Assembly (NCBI GenBank): GCA_040003255.1
Contig: JBDUCV010000049.1
Coordinates: forward strand, 1 to 18,376
Direction: 5' to 3'
DNA from: JBDUCV01 sp040003255
Lineage (GTDB): Bacteria > Actinomycetota > Actinomycetes > Mycobacteriales > Jatrophihabitantaceae
DNA length: 18,376 nucleotides
This document shows, piece by piece, positions 1 through 6,832 of this stretch; position 1 is the stretch's first letter; the number at the start of each line of letters is the position of its first letter. Below the pieces are notes generated by a model, which was not told where the DNA came from, searched no databases, and saw only the letters and a program-made list of their open reading frames with translations. A program made the translations under genes and the position numbers.

Positions 1-85
1 TCGCGTCGTGCGGGGGGATCGCGACGACTACCCCCGTCAGAAGGGTGCCGGCCGCGGCGCAGTAGAGCGCCGCACGCAGAGTCAT
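1..85 (-). CDS. Start of a secreted or membrane protein, truncated by window edge
   Basis: An ATG at position 85 opens a frame that stays open to the window edge, giving 28 codons. The visible N-terminus (MTLRAALYCAAAGTLLTGVV...) has one Arg followed by an uninterrupted hydrophobic stretch from about residue 5 to 23. That fits a signal peptide or a first membrane helix. A good Shine-Dalgarno, GGGAG, lies six bases before the ATG. The gene follows the TPR-like gene on the same strand after 79 bases. Too little is present to assign a family. The start is supported by the RBS and by the signal-like sequence; the remainder is outside the window. Confidence 0.6.
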   Translation of the reverse strand, partial: MTLRAALYCAAAGTLLTGVVVAIPPHDA

Positions 86-164
86 GGTCTGCTCCCGTCG
101 ACCCCGAATACACCGATCCCACCACACGGCAGGTCCGGCGAACAGAGGCAAACCTTTGCCAGCC

Positions 165-602
165 TCAGCCATGAGCCCGGTCGATCGCCTCGCGCATGGC
201 CGCACGTGCTCGCGGCCGATCACCCGCGAGGTCGTAAGCAACCGCCAGTTGATACCAGCCACGCCAGTCGCCCGGCGCGGATTCGACCGCCGCCCGGCGC
301 TGCGCGAATAGGGCGTCTGCGGCGATTCGGTCGACCCGTCCTGAGGGTAATCGCGGCAATTGCGGGTCGGAGGGTGTGCCAGTCGCGTCGAGCATCCGGC
401 CGAGTCTCTGCGTTGCCGCTCCGAAGCGCAATTCGGCTACGACGACCCAGACCCCGATCATTGGCAGAGCCAGCACCGCCGCGCCGAACACTTTCAGACT
501 GAGGTCGGGGTGACTGAGCAGAAACACCCCTCGGTATCCGATCAGGACGAAGTACGCGGCCAGGGCCAGGACGAGTAGCGCGACGACGCGACGCGCCGTC
601 AC
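165..602 (-). CDS. Small membrane protein with C-terminal TPR-like segment
   Basis: A 145-residue protein starting at a GTG that overlaps the dapB stop codon in a GTGA arrangement, so translation is probably coupled to dapB. Two hydrophobic helices are visible at about residues 5-24 (ARRVVALLVLALAAYFVLIG) and 38-58, joined by a short polar loop. A soluble tail follows, ending in a helix pair with TPR character: W-x-x-L-A-x-A-Y-D-L-A-G-D near residues 116-128, then an Ala/Arg-rich helix. This suggests a bitopic or hairpin-anchored protein with a single cytoplasmic TPR-like repeat, perhaps a protein-interaction module. No catalytic motif is seen. I do not recognise a characterised homologue. 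The longer open frame upstream of the GTG is a shadow of dapB and was not used. Confidence 0.75.
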   Translation of the reverse strand: MTARRVVALLVLALAAYFVLIGYRGVFLLSHPDLSLKVFGAAVLALPMIGVWVVVAELRFGAATQRLGRMLDATGTPSDPQLPRLPSGRVDRIAADALFAQRRAAVESAPGDWRGWYQLAVAYDLAGDRPRARAAMREAIDRAHG

Positions 603-1354
603 AGTCCGAGCAGCGCTTCGAGCCCCACGGTCAGCCCCGGACGGTTGACGACCTCGCGGATTCCCAGCAGTACGCCCGGCATGAACGATGAGCGGTTCAG
701 CGAATCGTGTCGGATGCTCAACGTCTCGCCGTCGGTGCCGAACAGCACTTCTTGATGCGCGACCAGCCCGGCGAGCCGGACCGCGTGCACGTGGATGCCG
801 TCGATGGCCGCGCCGCGTGCTCCGGCCTGAGACTGGGTGGTGGCGTCGGGTACCGGTGCGAGACGAGCAGCGCCGCGTGCGGAGGCGATCATCTGCGCCG
901 TACGTATCGCAGTTCCGCTGGGCGCATCGGCCTTGTCCGGGTGGTGCAGCTCGATGACCTCGGCCGATTCGTAGAACCGCGCGGCCAGTTCGGCGAACTT
1001 CATGCTCAACACGGCGCCGATCGCGAAGTTGGGAGCGACGAGCACGCCGAGGTCGGGCGTATCGACGAGCCACTTGCGTATCGTGTCGAGCCGGTCCTCG
1101 GTGATGCCGGTGGTACCGACGACGGCGTGAATGCCCTGGTCGATCGCGAATCGGATGTTGTCCATGACCACGTCTGGATGGGTGAAGTCCACTAGCACCT
1201 GGGCGCCAGCGTCGGCGACGCTGAACAACCAGTCGCCGGCGTCGACCATCGCCACCAGGTCCATGTCATCCGCGGCGTCGACCGCCTTGCACACCTGCTG
1301 GCCCATGCGGCCCCGGGCCCCGAGGACTCCGACGCGGACTGGTTCGGGCGGCAT
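599..1354 (-). CDS. dapB: 4-hydroxy-tetrahydrodipicolinate reductase
   Basis: DapB reduces 4-hydroxy-tetrahydrodipicolinate to tetrahydrodipicolinate with NAD(P)H in the cytosolic diaminopimelate/lysine pathway, feeding peptidoglycan and lysine. The 251-residue length matches the short mycobacterial type rather than the ~273-residue enterobacterial one. An N-terminal Rossmann motif GVLGARGRMG occupies residues 9-18. VGTTG is at 79-83 and NFAIGAV at 109-115. The family signature ELHHPDKADAPSGTA is at 135-149, giving the conserved pair H137/H138 and K141 expected for catalysis and substrate binding. The ATG at 1354 was chosen because AAGGGGAG precedes it and the Rossmann strand follows at once. 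The gene starts 11 bases after the M16 protease stop and overlaps the next gene by 4 bases, indicating an operon. Function is assigned with high certainty. Confidence 0.97.
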   Translation of the reverse strand: MPPEPVRVGVLGARGRMGQQVCKAVDAADDMDLVAMVDAGDWLFSVADAGAQVLVDFTHPDVVMDNIRFAIDQGIHAVVGTTGITEDRLDTIRKWLVDTPDLGVLVAPNFAIGAVLSMKFAELAARFYESAEVIELHHPDKADAPSGTAIRTAQMIASARGAARLAPVPDATTQSQAGARGAAIDGIHVHAVRLAGLVAHQEVLFGTDGETLSIRHDSLNRSSFMPGVLLGIREVVNRPGLTVGLEALLGL

Positions 1355-1365
1355 CTGCTCCCCTT

Positions 1366-2700
1366 CTAGACGGCGGCGTCGAAGTCGTGCGCCCCGAACG
1401 GGCCGACGACGGTGAGGCAACGGGATTGCTGCAGAAGGTACGCGGCCACCTCGGCCACGTCATCGACAGTGACCGCGTCGACGCGGGCGATGAGCTCGTC
1501 GACGCCGAGCACGTCACCGTAGACCAGCTCGTTCTTGCCGATCCGGGTCATCCGCGAGCCGGAGTTCTCCAGGCCGAGCACGATGCCGCCGCACATCTGG
1601 CCCTTTCCGCGTGAGACTTCGGCTGCACGCAGGCCGTGCGCCGCGACGTCGTCGAGTTCGGTGCGGATCAGGTCGAGGACCTCGTCGGCCTTGCCCGGCT
1701 GGCAACCGGCGTACACGCCGAAGTGGCCAGTGTCGGCGAAGCCGCTCGCGAACGTGTACACCGAATAGGCCAGGCCACGCTCCTCGCGGATGCGTTGAAA
1801 CAACCGCGAACTCATCCCGCCGCCGAGCGCGGATGACAGCACTCCCGCGGCGAAGCGACGCTCGTCATGCCGCGACAGGCCACGGGCGCCGAGCACGATG
1901 TTGGCCTGCTCGGTCTCGTCGTGGACGACCGAGATCGCCCGGGCCGGACGACGGTGGTCGTCGCTGCCGGTGCGCGGGCTGGGTACCGGCGCGGTCGTGT
2001 CCAGCACGTCGTCGAACGCCGACCGGACCAGCTTCACTATGGCGGCATGGTCCAGGTTGCCAGCCGCCGCGACGACCATACGTTCGGGTTGGTAGCGGCG
2101 GCGGTAGTAGCCCGCGACTTGGCGGCGGCTCAGGCCGGTGATCGAGGCGACCGTACCCAGGATCGGACGGCCGAGCGGGGTGTCGCCAAATAGGGCCTGC
2201 GCGAACTCGTCGTGAACCAGGTCGGCCGGGTCGTCGTCGCGCATGGCGATCTCTTCAAGCACCACGCCTCGTTCGACGTCGACGTCTTGCGCGGCAACCG
2301 TCGCATTGAGCACGACATCGCTGACGATCTCGACAGCGAGTGGCAGATCACGGTCGAGCACGGTCGCGTAGAAGCAGGTGTGCTCCTTCTCGGTAAACGC
2401 GTTGAACTCACCGCCGACCGCATCCATCGCACTCGCGATGTCGAGCGCCGAGCGGGTGGTTGTGCCCTTGAACAGCAGATGCTCCAGGAAGTGGCTGGCA
2501 CCAGCCACGCCCGGCAACTCGTCTCGGCTGCCAACCGGTACCCACACACCGACACTCGCGCTGCGCACACCGGGCATCGCCTCGGTGACGATCCGCAGTC
2601 CGCCGGGCAGCACGGTTCGGGTGATCACTCCGCCGCCCGTCGCGCCCAGCCGGTGTGTCGACGCCCGCACGCCGGCACGCGCGGCTCGGCTGCGGGTCAT
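1366..2700 (-). CDS. pepR: M16B family zinc metallopeptidase (PepR-like)
   Basis: A 444-residue processing-peptidase-type zinc protease. The inverted zinc motif HxxEH is at residues 70-74 (HFLEH): H70 and H74 are metal ligands and E73 the general base. The third ligand, E150 in VLEEI, follows H74 by 76 residues, the spacing known from mitochondrial processing peptidase. The second, non-catalytic M16 domain carries the conserved GGGMSSRLFQRIREERGLAYSV region near residues 303-324. No signal peptide is seen, so it should be cytosolic. The position between pnp and dapB matches M. tuberculosis pepR (Rv2782c). The start ATG overlaps the macrodomain stop in an ATGA, implying coupled translation, and starts later in the frame would cut into the first domain. 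The physiological substrate is unknown. Confidence 0.93.
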   Translation of the reverse strand: MTRSRAARAGVRASTHRLGATGGGVITRTVLPGGLRIVTEAMPGVRSASVGVWVPVGSRDELPGVAGASHFLEHLLFKGTTTRSALDIASAMDAVGGEFNAFTEKEHTCFYATVLDRDLPLAVEIVSDVVLNATVAAQDVDVERGVVLEEIAMRDDDPADLVHDEFAQALFGDTPLGRPILGTVASITGLSRRQVAGYYRRRYQPERMVVAAAGNLDHAAIVKLVRSAFDDVLDTTAPVPSPRTGSDDHRRPARAISVVHDETEQANIVLGARGLSRHDERRFAAGVLSSALGGGMSSRLFQRIREERGLAYSVYTFASGFADTGHFGVYAGCQPGKADEVLDLIRTELDDVAAHGLRAAEVSRGKGQMCGGIVLGLENSGSRMTRIGKNELVYGDVLGVDELIARVDAVTVDDVAEVAAYLLQQSRCLTVVGPFGAHDFDAAV

Positions 2701-3200
2701 CCGGCGATCCTACGGGCCTGTTCGAGCGCCTCCGGCTGCCAGACGACGAGCCGGGCGACTCCGTCACCTGGTGTGGCCAGCACGGTGCTGATCGCCTGCC
2801 GAAGCGCGTCGTCGACCGGCCACCCGTAGGCGCCGGCCGAGATTAGCGGAAAGGCCACCGTGGCCGCGCCGAGCTGTTCGGCCACGCGCAGTGACTCGCG
2901 GTAGCACGAACGCAGCAGCTCACTGCGGTCCTCGGTGGGCGAGTAGACCGGCCCGACCGTGTGGATCACCCACTCGGCGGGCAAGTCCCCCGCCGGCGTC
3001 GGCACCGCCTGGCCCGGCGCGAGCCCGTCCCGGTGGGTGGTGACACGCAGCTTGCGGCAGGCGGCGAGGATCGACGGACCGCCGCGGCGATGGATCGCAC
3101 CGTCCACACCGCCGCCACCGAGTAAGGAGGAATTCGCGGCATTGACGATGGCAGCCACGCGCTGCTCAGTGATATCACCGAGAACCAGGTCCAGGCGCAT
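2697..3200 (-). CDS. Macrodomain protein (MacroD/YmdB-type ADP-ribose hydrolase)
   Basis: A 167-residue single-domain macro protein covering essentially the whole sequence. Typical motifs occur in order: GDIT (8-11), NAAN (20-23), the phosphate-binding and catalytic loop GGGGVDGAIH (28-37, with D33 at the position of the catalytic Asp in YmdB/MacroD) and ISAGAYGWP (120-128). MacroD-type enzymes hydrolyse O-acetyl-ADP-ribose and remove mono-ADP-ribose from acidic residues, so this is probably an active enzyme rather than only a binder. It begins 22 bases after the MFS gene with only a weak ribosome-binding site. It ends in an ATGA overlap with the M16 protease gene. The cellular target cannot be inferred from the sequence; no ADP-ribosyltransferase or sirtuin gene is present in the window. 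Confidence 0.93.
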   Translation of the reverse strand: MRLDLVLGDITEQRVAAIVNAANSSLLGGGGVDGAIHRRGGPSILAACRKLRVTTHRDGLAPGQAVPTPAGDLPAEWVIHTVGPVYSPTEDRSELLRSCYRESLRVAEQLGAATVAFPLISAGAYGWPVDDALRQAISTVLATPGDGVARLVVWQPEALEQARRIAG

Positions 3201-3222
3201 GCTTCAGTCTGTCCGGTAACGC

Positions 3223-4458
3223 TCAGCTGGTCACGTCGCCCTCGGCGACAGTCTGGTTCGCCACCGCGCCGGCCGGCACCCGGTGCCGGGTTTCCGGGGC
3301 TACCAGCACCACCGCGACGGGCAGCAGCATGATCAGCGAGGCGACGGCGAAGGTCGCGCCGTAGCCCGAAGCGTCGGCAATCCACCCGGCCACCACCGGC
3401 CCCAAGATCGACCCGGCGTCGCCCGCCATCTGGAACGCCGCGACCACGGTCCCACCGCGGCCAGCTACCACATCGCCCACGATGGCACCCGGCGCTACTG
3501 ACAGCGCGGCGCCGGACGCTCCAAGCAGCCCCATCGCGACCAGCAGGCCGCCAAGATCCGACCACGCCGGCAGGACGGCCAACCCGGCCGCGCCGACGAC
3601 GAGCCCGCCCAGAAGCACGGGCCGACGACCGTGGACGTCGGCGTAGCGACCGAGCGGCAGCAGCAGCGCACCGCTGACGACGCTCACGGTGAAGAAACCG
3701 ACGTAGATCCACCCCTGCCCCAGTCCGAGCGCCTCGACGACGAATAACGGCACGATCGCCGAGCGGACCCCGATGAGCGCCCACTGGGCGGCGAACGTGC
3801 TGGCGAGCGCGGCGCGGTAGGACCGGTTGTGGAGTGCGACGCCGAGGCCGACCGCGGTGGCCCGGTCCCCACTTCTCGCGGCGAGCGAGCTGTGCCGCAG
3901 TGCCCCGAGGCCAATCGCTCCAGCTGCCATCAGCGTGCCGGCGTAGAGGAAGAAGGGCGCCCGCAGCGACCACGCGGCGACGAACCCCAGCGCGGGGCCG
4001 GCGATCGTGCCGAGCAGGAAGCCGCCCGCATACACCCCCTGTGCCCGTCCCTGTAGCTCCTGCGGCGTCACCCGGATGAGCAGGCTGACACTGCTGACGC
4101 TGAACATGATCGATCCGACACCGCCGATGCCTCGCAGCACCAGCAACTGCCAGTAGCTCTGCGCGAAACCGGCCAGTGCGCTCGAAGCGGCGACGATGCC
4201 GATGCCGGTGGCGAGCACGATCCGTTCGCCGAACGCGTTAACCAAGCGCCCGACGAACGGTGCCGTAGCCAGCCGGGTCGCGGCGAAGGCGCTAATAACC
4301 GCACTCGCCGCGGTCTTGCTCACCCCGAACTGGGTGGCGAACAGGGGGATGGCGGGGGCGACGACGCCGAATCCGACCGCGACCATGAACGCGACGGCGA
4401 CCAGCGCGGTCACCTCGACGGGCAGCTCCGCGAGCGGGCCACGGCGGATGCGGGGCAT
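3223..4458 (-). CDS. MFS transporter
   Basis: A 411-residue major facilitator superfamily protein rich in hydrophobic helices, of the length expected for 12 TM segments. The loop 2-3 motif A appears as GRLVNAFGERIVL, with Asn where Asp is usual. The equivalent loop in the second half reads GRYADVHGRRPVL, with the Asp present. The exporter-type motif C region (GxxxGPxxG) is recognisable as LGTIAGPALGF in TM5. Together these suggest a drug or metabolite antiporter, but the substrate cannot be assigned. I chose the ATG at 4458, which directly precedes a short basic stretch (PRIRR) and TM1. A GTG at 4506, overlapping the Rrf2 gene by 16 bases, is in frame and possible. Neither has a strong Shine-Dalgarno. 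It lies 32 bases after the Rrf2 gene and may be under its control. Confidence 0.9.
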   Translation of the reverse strand: MPRIRRGPLAELPVEVTALVAVAFMVAVGFGVVAPAIPLFATQFGVSKTAASAVISAFAATRLATAPFVGRLVNAFGERIVLATGIGIVAASSALAGFAQSYWQLLVLRGIGGVGSIMFSVSSVSLLIRVTPQELQGRAQGVYAGGFLLGTIAGPALGFVAAWSLRAPFFLYAGTLMAAGAIGLGALRHSSLAARSGDRATAVGLGVALHNRSYRAALASTFAAQWALIGVRSAIVPLFVVEALGLGQGWIYVGFFTVSVVSGALLLPLGRYADVHGRRPVLLGGLVVGAAGLAVLPAWSDLGGLLVAMGLLGASGAALSVAPGAIVGDVVAGRGGTVVAAFQMAGDAGSILGPVVAGWIADASGYGATFAVASLIMLLPVAVVLVAPETRHRVPAGAVANQTVAEGDVTS

Positions 4459-4490
4459 GCGGGCGATGATGCCCGATCCGGATGGGTCGC

Positions 4491-4955
4491 TCAGCGTGGC
4501 AGCCACGCGTCCGGGGCGTCGACCATCCGTCGTACGTGTGCCGGCAGCTTGCCGCTGAGCACCTGCTGCAGGGTCGTCTCGTCCAGCACCCGGCGCAGAC
4601 TGGCCCGCACGGCGACCCACACCTGCGGCAAATGCTCGGCGACGCCGATGTAGCGCGTCTCGTGTGGTCGCAGCCCGCGCACCTCGGCCAGCGGGCCGTC
4701 GACCGCGCGGATCACCGATCCGAGGGTTATCTCGTGCGCCGGCCGCGCCAGTGCATAACCACCCTCCGCTCCTCGCTGGCTGCGCACCAATCCGGCTCGG
4801 CGCAGCTCGCCCAAAATCGCCTCGACAAACTTGCGCGGCAGTTGCTGCTCGCCGATGACGACGTCGACCTTCACCAGCTCGGGCGCACGCGAAGCGAGAC
4901 TGAGCAGCGCCCGAACGGCATAGTCCGTCTTTGCCGAGATCTCCACGTCTGGCAT
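4491..4955 (-). CDS. Rrf2-family transcriptional regulator without Fe-S cysteines
   Basis: A 154-residue Rrf2-type winged-helix regulator. The N-terminal segment SAKTDYAVRALLSLA (7-21) is the family's first helix. The recognition helix region QLPRKFVEAILGELRRAGLV spans 38-57 and the wing RGAEGGYAL 61-69. A dimerisation helix follows near 105-125. The protein contains no cysteine, so it cannot hold a Cys-ligated Fe-S cluster as IscR or NsrR do. In that respect it resembles CymR, the cysteine-metabolism repressor. It lies 42 bases after cysA, suggesting it regulates sulfur uptake, possibly its own operon. Start choice: the ATG at 4955 has AGGA nine bases upstream; a GTG three codons later (4946), with GGGAAG nine bases before it, would equally fit the usual N-terminus of the family. 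Confidence 0.9.
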   Translation of the reverse strand: MPDVEISAKTDYAVRALLSLASRAPELVKVDVVIGEQQLPRKFVEAILGELRRAGLVRSQRGAEGGYALARPAHEITLGSVIRAVDGPLAEVRGLRPHETRYIGVAEHLPQVWVAVRASLRRVLDETTLQQVLSGKLPAHVRRMVDAPDAWLPR

Positions 4956-4964
4956 CTTCCCAAA

Positions 4965-4974
4965 TCCTGCAGGA
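4965..4974. promoter_or_regulatory. Perfect 10-bp palindrome overlapping the Rrf2 gene RBS
   Basis: TCCTGCAGGA is a perfect inverted repeat 10-19 bases upstream of the Rrf2 start codon, in the 42-base cysA-Rrf2 gap. It contains the AGGA that is the best Shine-Dalgarno for that start. It could be an autoregulatory operator or an RBS-masking element, or chance. No homologous site is seen upstream of the sulfate operon. Confidence 0.25.
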
Positions 4975-4997
4975 AAGGGAAAAGACGCGGGGCGGCC

Positions 4998-5957
4998 CTA
5001 TGACGCAGCGAGCACCGAGGCGTCGTGTGCGGCGCGCAGCCAGACTGAACTATCGGCTTGCAGGTCGAGAACATCGGACTGCCCACGGGTGAGCTGGACC
5101 CACGGCGTGCTGTCATTGGCCCGTAGCTCGGCCCGCACCTCGAAGCCGACGCGAACGAGCCGGACCAGCCGAGCAGGCACTGCACCGGCGGACGGAGTTG
5201 TGAGGATCTCGATGTCGTGCGGGCGGACCAGGCGGTCCCCGAGCCGGGTGACCGGCCCGAGGAAGCCCATGACGAAGCTGTTCGCCGGGTGGTCGTAGAG
5301 CTCATTCGGTGAACCAACCTGCTCGACCCGACCGCGGTTGATCACGACCAGCTCGTCCGCCACTTCGAGCGCTTCGTCCTGATCGTGAGTGACGAACACC
5401 GTGGTGACCTGCACTTCGTCGTGCAATCGGCGCAGCCAGTCGCGCAGTTCCTTACGTACCTTGGCGTCCAATGCTCCGAACGGCTCGTCCAGCAGCAGCA
5501 CCTTCGGTTCGACGGCGAGCGCGCGAGCGAGCGCCATCCGTTGCCGCTGGCCCCCGGACAACTGGGACGGCAAGCGATCCGCGAACTGGTCGAGGTGTAC
5601 GAGCTCCAGCAACTCGTGCACCCTTCGTCGAATTTCGTCCTTGGGCCGCCTGCGGATCTCCAACCCGAAGGCGACGTTGCGGAACACGCTCAGGTGCTTG
5701 AACGCCGCGTAGTGCTGGAACACGAAGCCGACGTTTCGCCGCTGCGCTGGGACACCGGTGGACTCGACACCGTCGATGTGGATCGACCCGGTGTCGGCAT
5801 CGTCGAGTCCACCGATGATCCGTAGCAGGGTCGACTTTCCGCCGCCGCTGGGGCCGAGCAGGGCGGTCAGCTGGCCGCTGGCGACGTCGAGGTCGACGTC
5901 GTCCAGGGCGACAAAGTCACCGAACCGCTTCGAGATTTGGTGCGCGGCGATTCCCAT
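4998..5957 (-). CDS. cysA: Sulfate/thiosulfate ABC transporter ATPase
   Basis: The cytoplasmic ATPase of the sulfate importer; 319 residues, a little shorter than enterobacterial CysA. Walker A GPSGGGKST is at 35-43, the Q-loop Gln at 81, signature LSGGQ at 133-137, Walker B LLLDEP at 154-159 and the switch His at 191. The HYAAFKHLSVFRNVAFGL stretch (82-99) and KVRKELRDWLRRLHDE (166-181) are typical of CysA rather than other importers. A short TOBE-like regulatory tail follows from about residue 235. The ATG shares one base with the cysW stop (TGATG), and AAGGAA five bases before it is a good ribosome-binding site. Longer in-frame starts would lie inside cysW and are rejected. It is the last gene of the sbp-cysT-cysW-cysA set. 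Confidence 0.96.
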   Translation of the reverse strand: MGIAAHQISKRFGDFVALDDVDLDVASGQLTALLGPSGGGKSTLLRIIGGLDDADTGSIHIDGVESTGVPAQRRNVGFVFQHYAAFKHLSVFRNVAFGLEIRRRPKDEIRRRVHELLELVHLDQFADRLPSQLSGGQRQRMALARALAVEPKVLLLDEPFGALDAKVRKELRDWLRRLHDEVQVTTVFVTHDQDEALEVADELVVINRGRVEQVGSPNELYDHPANSFVMGFLGPVTRLGDRLVRPHDIEILTTPSAGAVPARLVRLVRVGFEVRAELRANDSTPWVQLTRGQSDVLDLQADSSVWLRAAHDASVLAAS

Positions 5958-6832
5958 CAGGTTCCTTCCCTCGGCCGAAGCAGCGAGATGGCCACGATGC
6001 ACAGCGCGGCAGCAAAGATCAGCACGAGCGACAGCTGGTAGTAGCCCGGTTCGACCTGCTCGGCCCGATCGGCCACGAGCAACGTCACGGTCTGACTCTG
6101 GCCCGCCACATTTCCTGACACCACCCGTACCGCGCCGAACTCGCCGAGCGCTCGGGCCAGGCTCAGCACCACCCCATAGCCCAGCGCCCACTTGATGGTC
6201 GGCAGCGTGATGCGCACGAAGCGCTGCATCGCGTTGGCGCCCAGCGAACGGGCAGCCTGCTCCTGCTCGACGCCTGTTTCCGCTAGAACCGGCAGCACTT
6301 CGCGCAGTACAAGAGGCAGTGACACGAACGTCGTCGCCAGTACCATGCCTGGTGTCGCGAAGATGATCTGGATTCCGGCATCCTGCAAGCCGGAACCGAA
6401 CCATCCGGTCGTCCAGCCGAACACCAGGACCAGCGCCAGGCCGACGACGATCGGCGAGATCGACACCGGGATGTCGATCAACAGATCGAGTAGCCGACGC
6501 CCGGGGACCCGGTATCGAGCGAGAAGAATCGCGACGCCGACCCCGAACACGGTGTTGATCGCCACCGCGCAGCCGGCGACAACCGCCGTAAGTTCGTATG
6601 CGTTCAGAGCCTCCGCCGAACTGATTGCATCCCAGAACGTCTGAGTGCCCTGCTCCGCCGCGCGCCATACGACGACGCCGACCGGCAACGCGACGAGGAC
6701 CGCGAGGTATGCCAGCACAACGATGCGCATCACGAACCGAGCCCGGTTGCCCGATGCCCGCCGCCGGCGATCGGGGCTGCTGCTTGCAGCCGAAGCGGCA
6801 CCGGGTGCCTTTGTGACGGCCCGGCTAACCAC
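5957..6832 (-). CDS. cysW: Sulfate ABC transporter permease CysW
   Basis: The second membrane permease of the sulfate importer, about 291 residues from the GTG at 6832. It carries a binding-protein-dependent transport domain with six expected TM helices. The EAA loop EQAARSLGANAMQRFVRITLP contacts CysA, and the GEFGAVRVVSG segment after it is characteristic of CysW. The chosen GTG overlaps the cysT stop by 8 bases and has GGTGGA upstream. It gives a polar N-terminal tail rich in Ala, Ser and Arg (about 36 residues) before TM1. A start at the later ATG (MRIVVLAYL, 6730) would remove that tail and cannot be excluded. Tight overlaps with cysT and cysA support one transcription unit. Confidence 0.94.
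   Translation of the reverse strand: MVSRAVTKAPGAASAASSSPDRRRRASGNRARFVMRIVVLAYLAVLVALPVGVVVWRAAEQGTQTFWDAISSAEALNAYELTAVVAGCAVAINTVFGVGVAILLARYRVPGRRLLDLLIDIPVSISPIVVGLALVLVFGWTTGWFGSGLQDAGIQIIFATPGMVLATTFVSLPLVLREVLPVLAETGVEQEQAARSLGANAMQRFVRITLPTIKWALGYGVVLSLARALGEFGAVRVVSGNVAGQSQTVTLLVADRAEQVEPGYYQLSLVLIFAAALCIVAISLLRPREGT

Noticed and set aside
147..160. GGCAAACCTTTGCC inverted repeat after the TPR-like gene
   Set aside because: The stem is only 5-6 bp with a 2-4 base loop and no T-run, too weak to call a terminator between genes that are probably co-transcribed.
4998..6668. Long 556-codon version of cysA
   Set aside because: The extra N-terminus is the cysW coding region in a different frame; the CysA family start at 5957 has its own ribosome-binding site and a TGATG junction.
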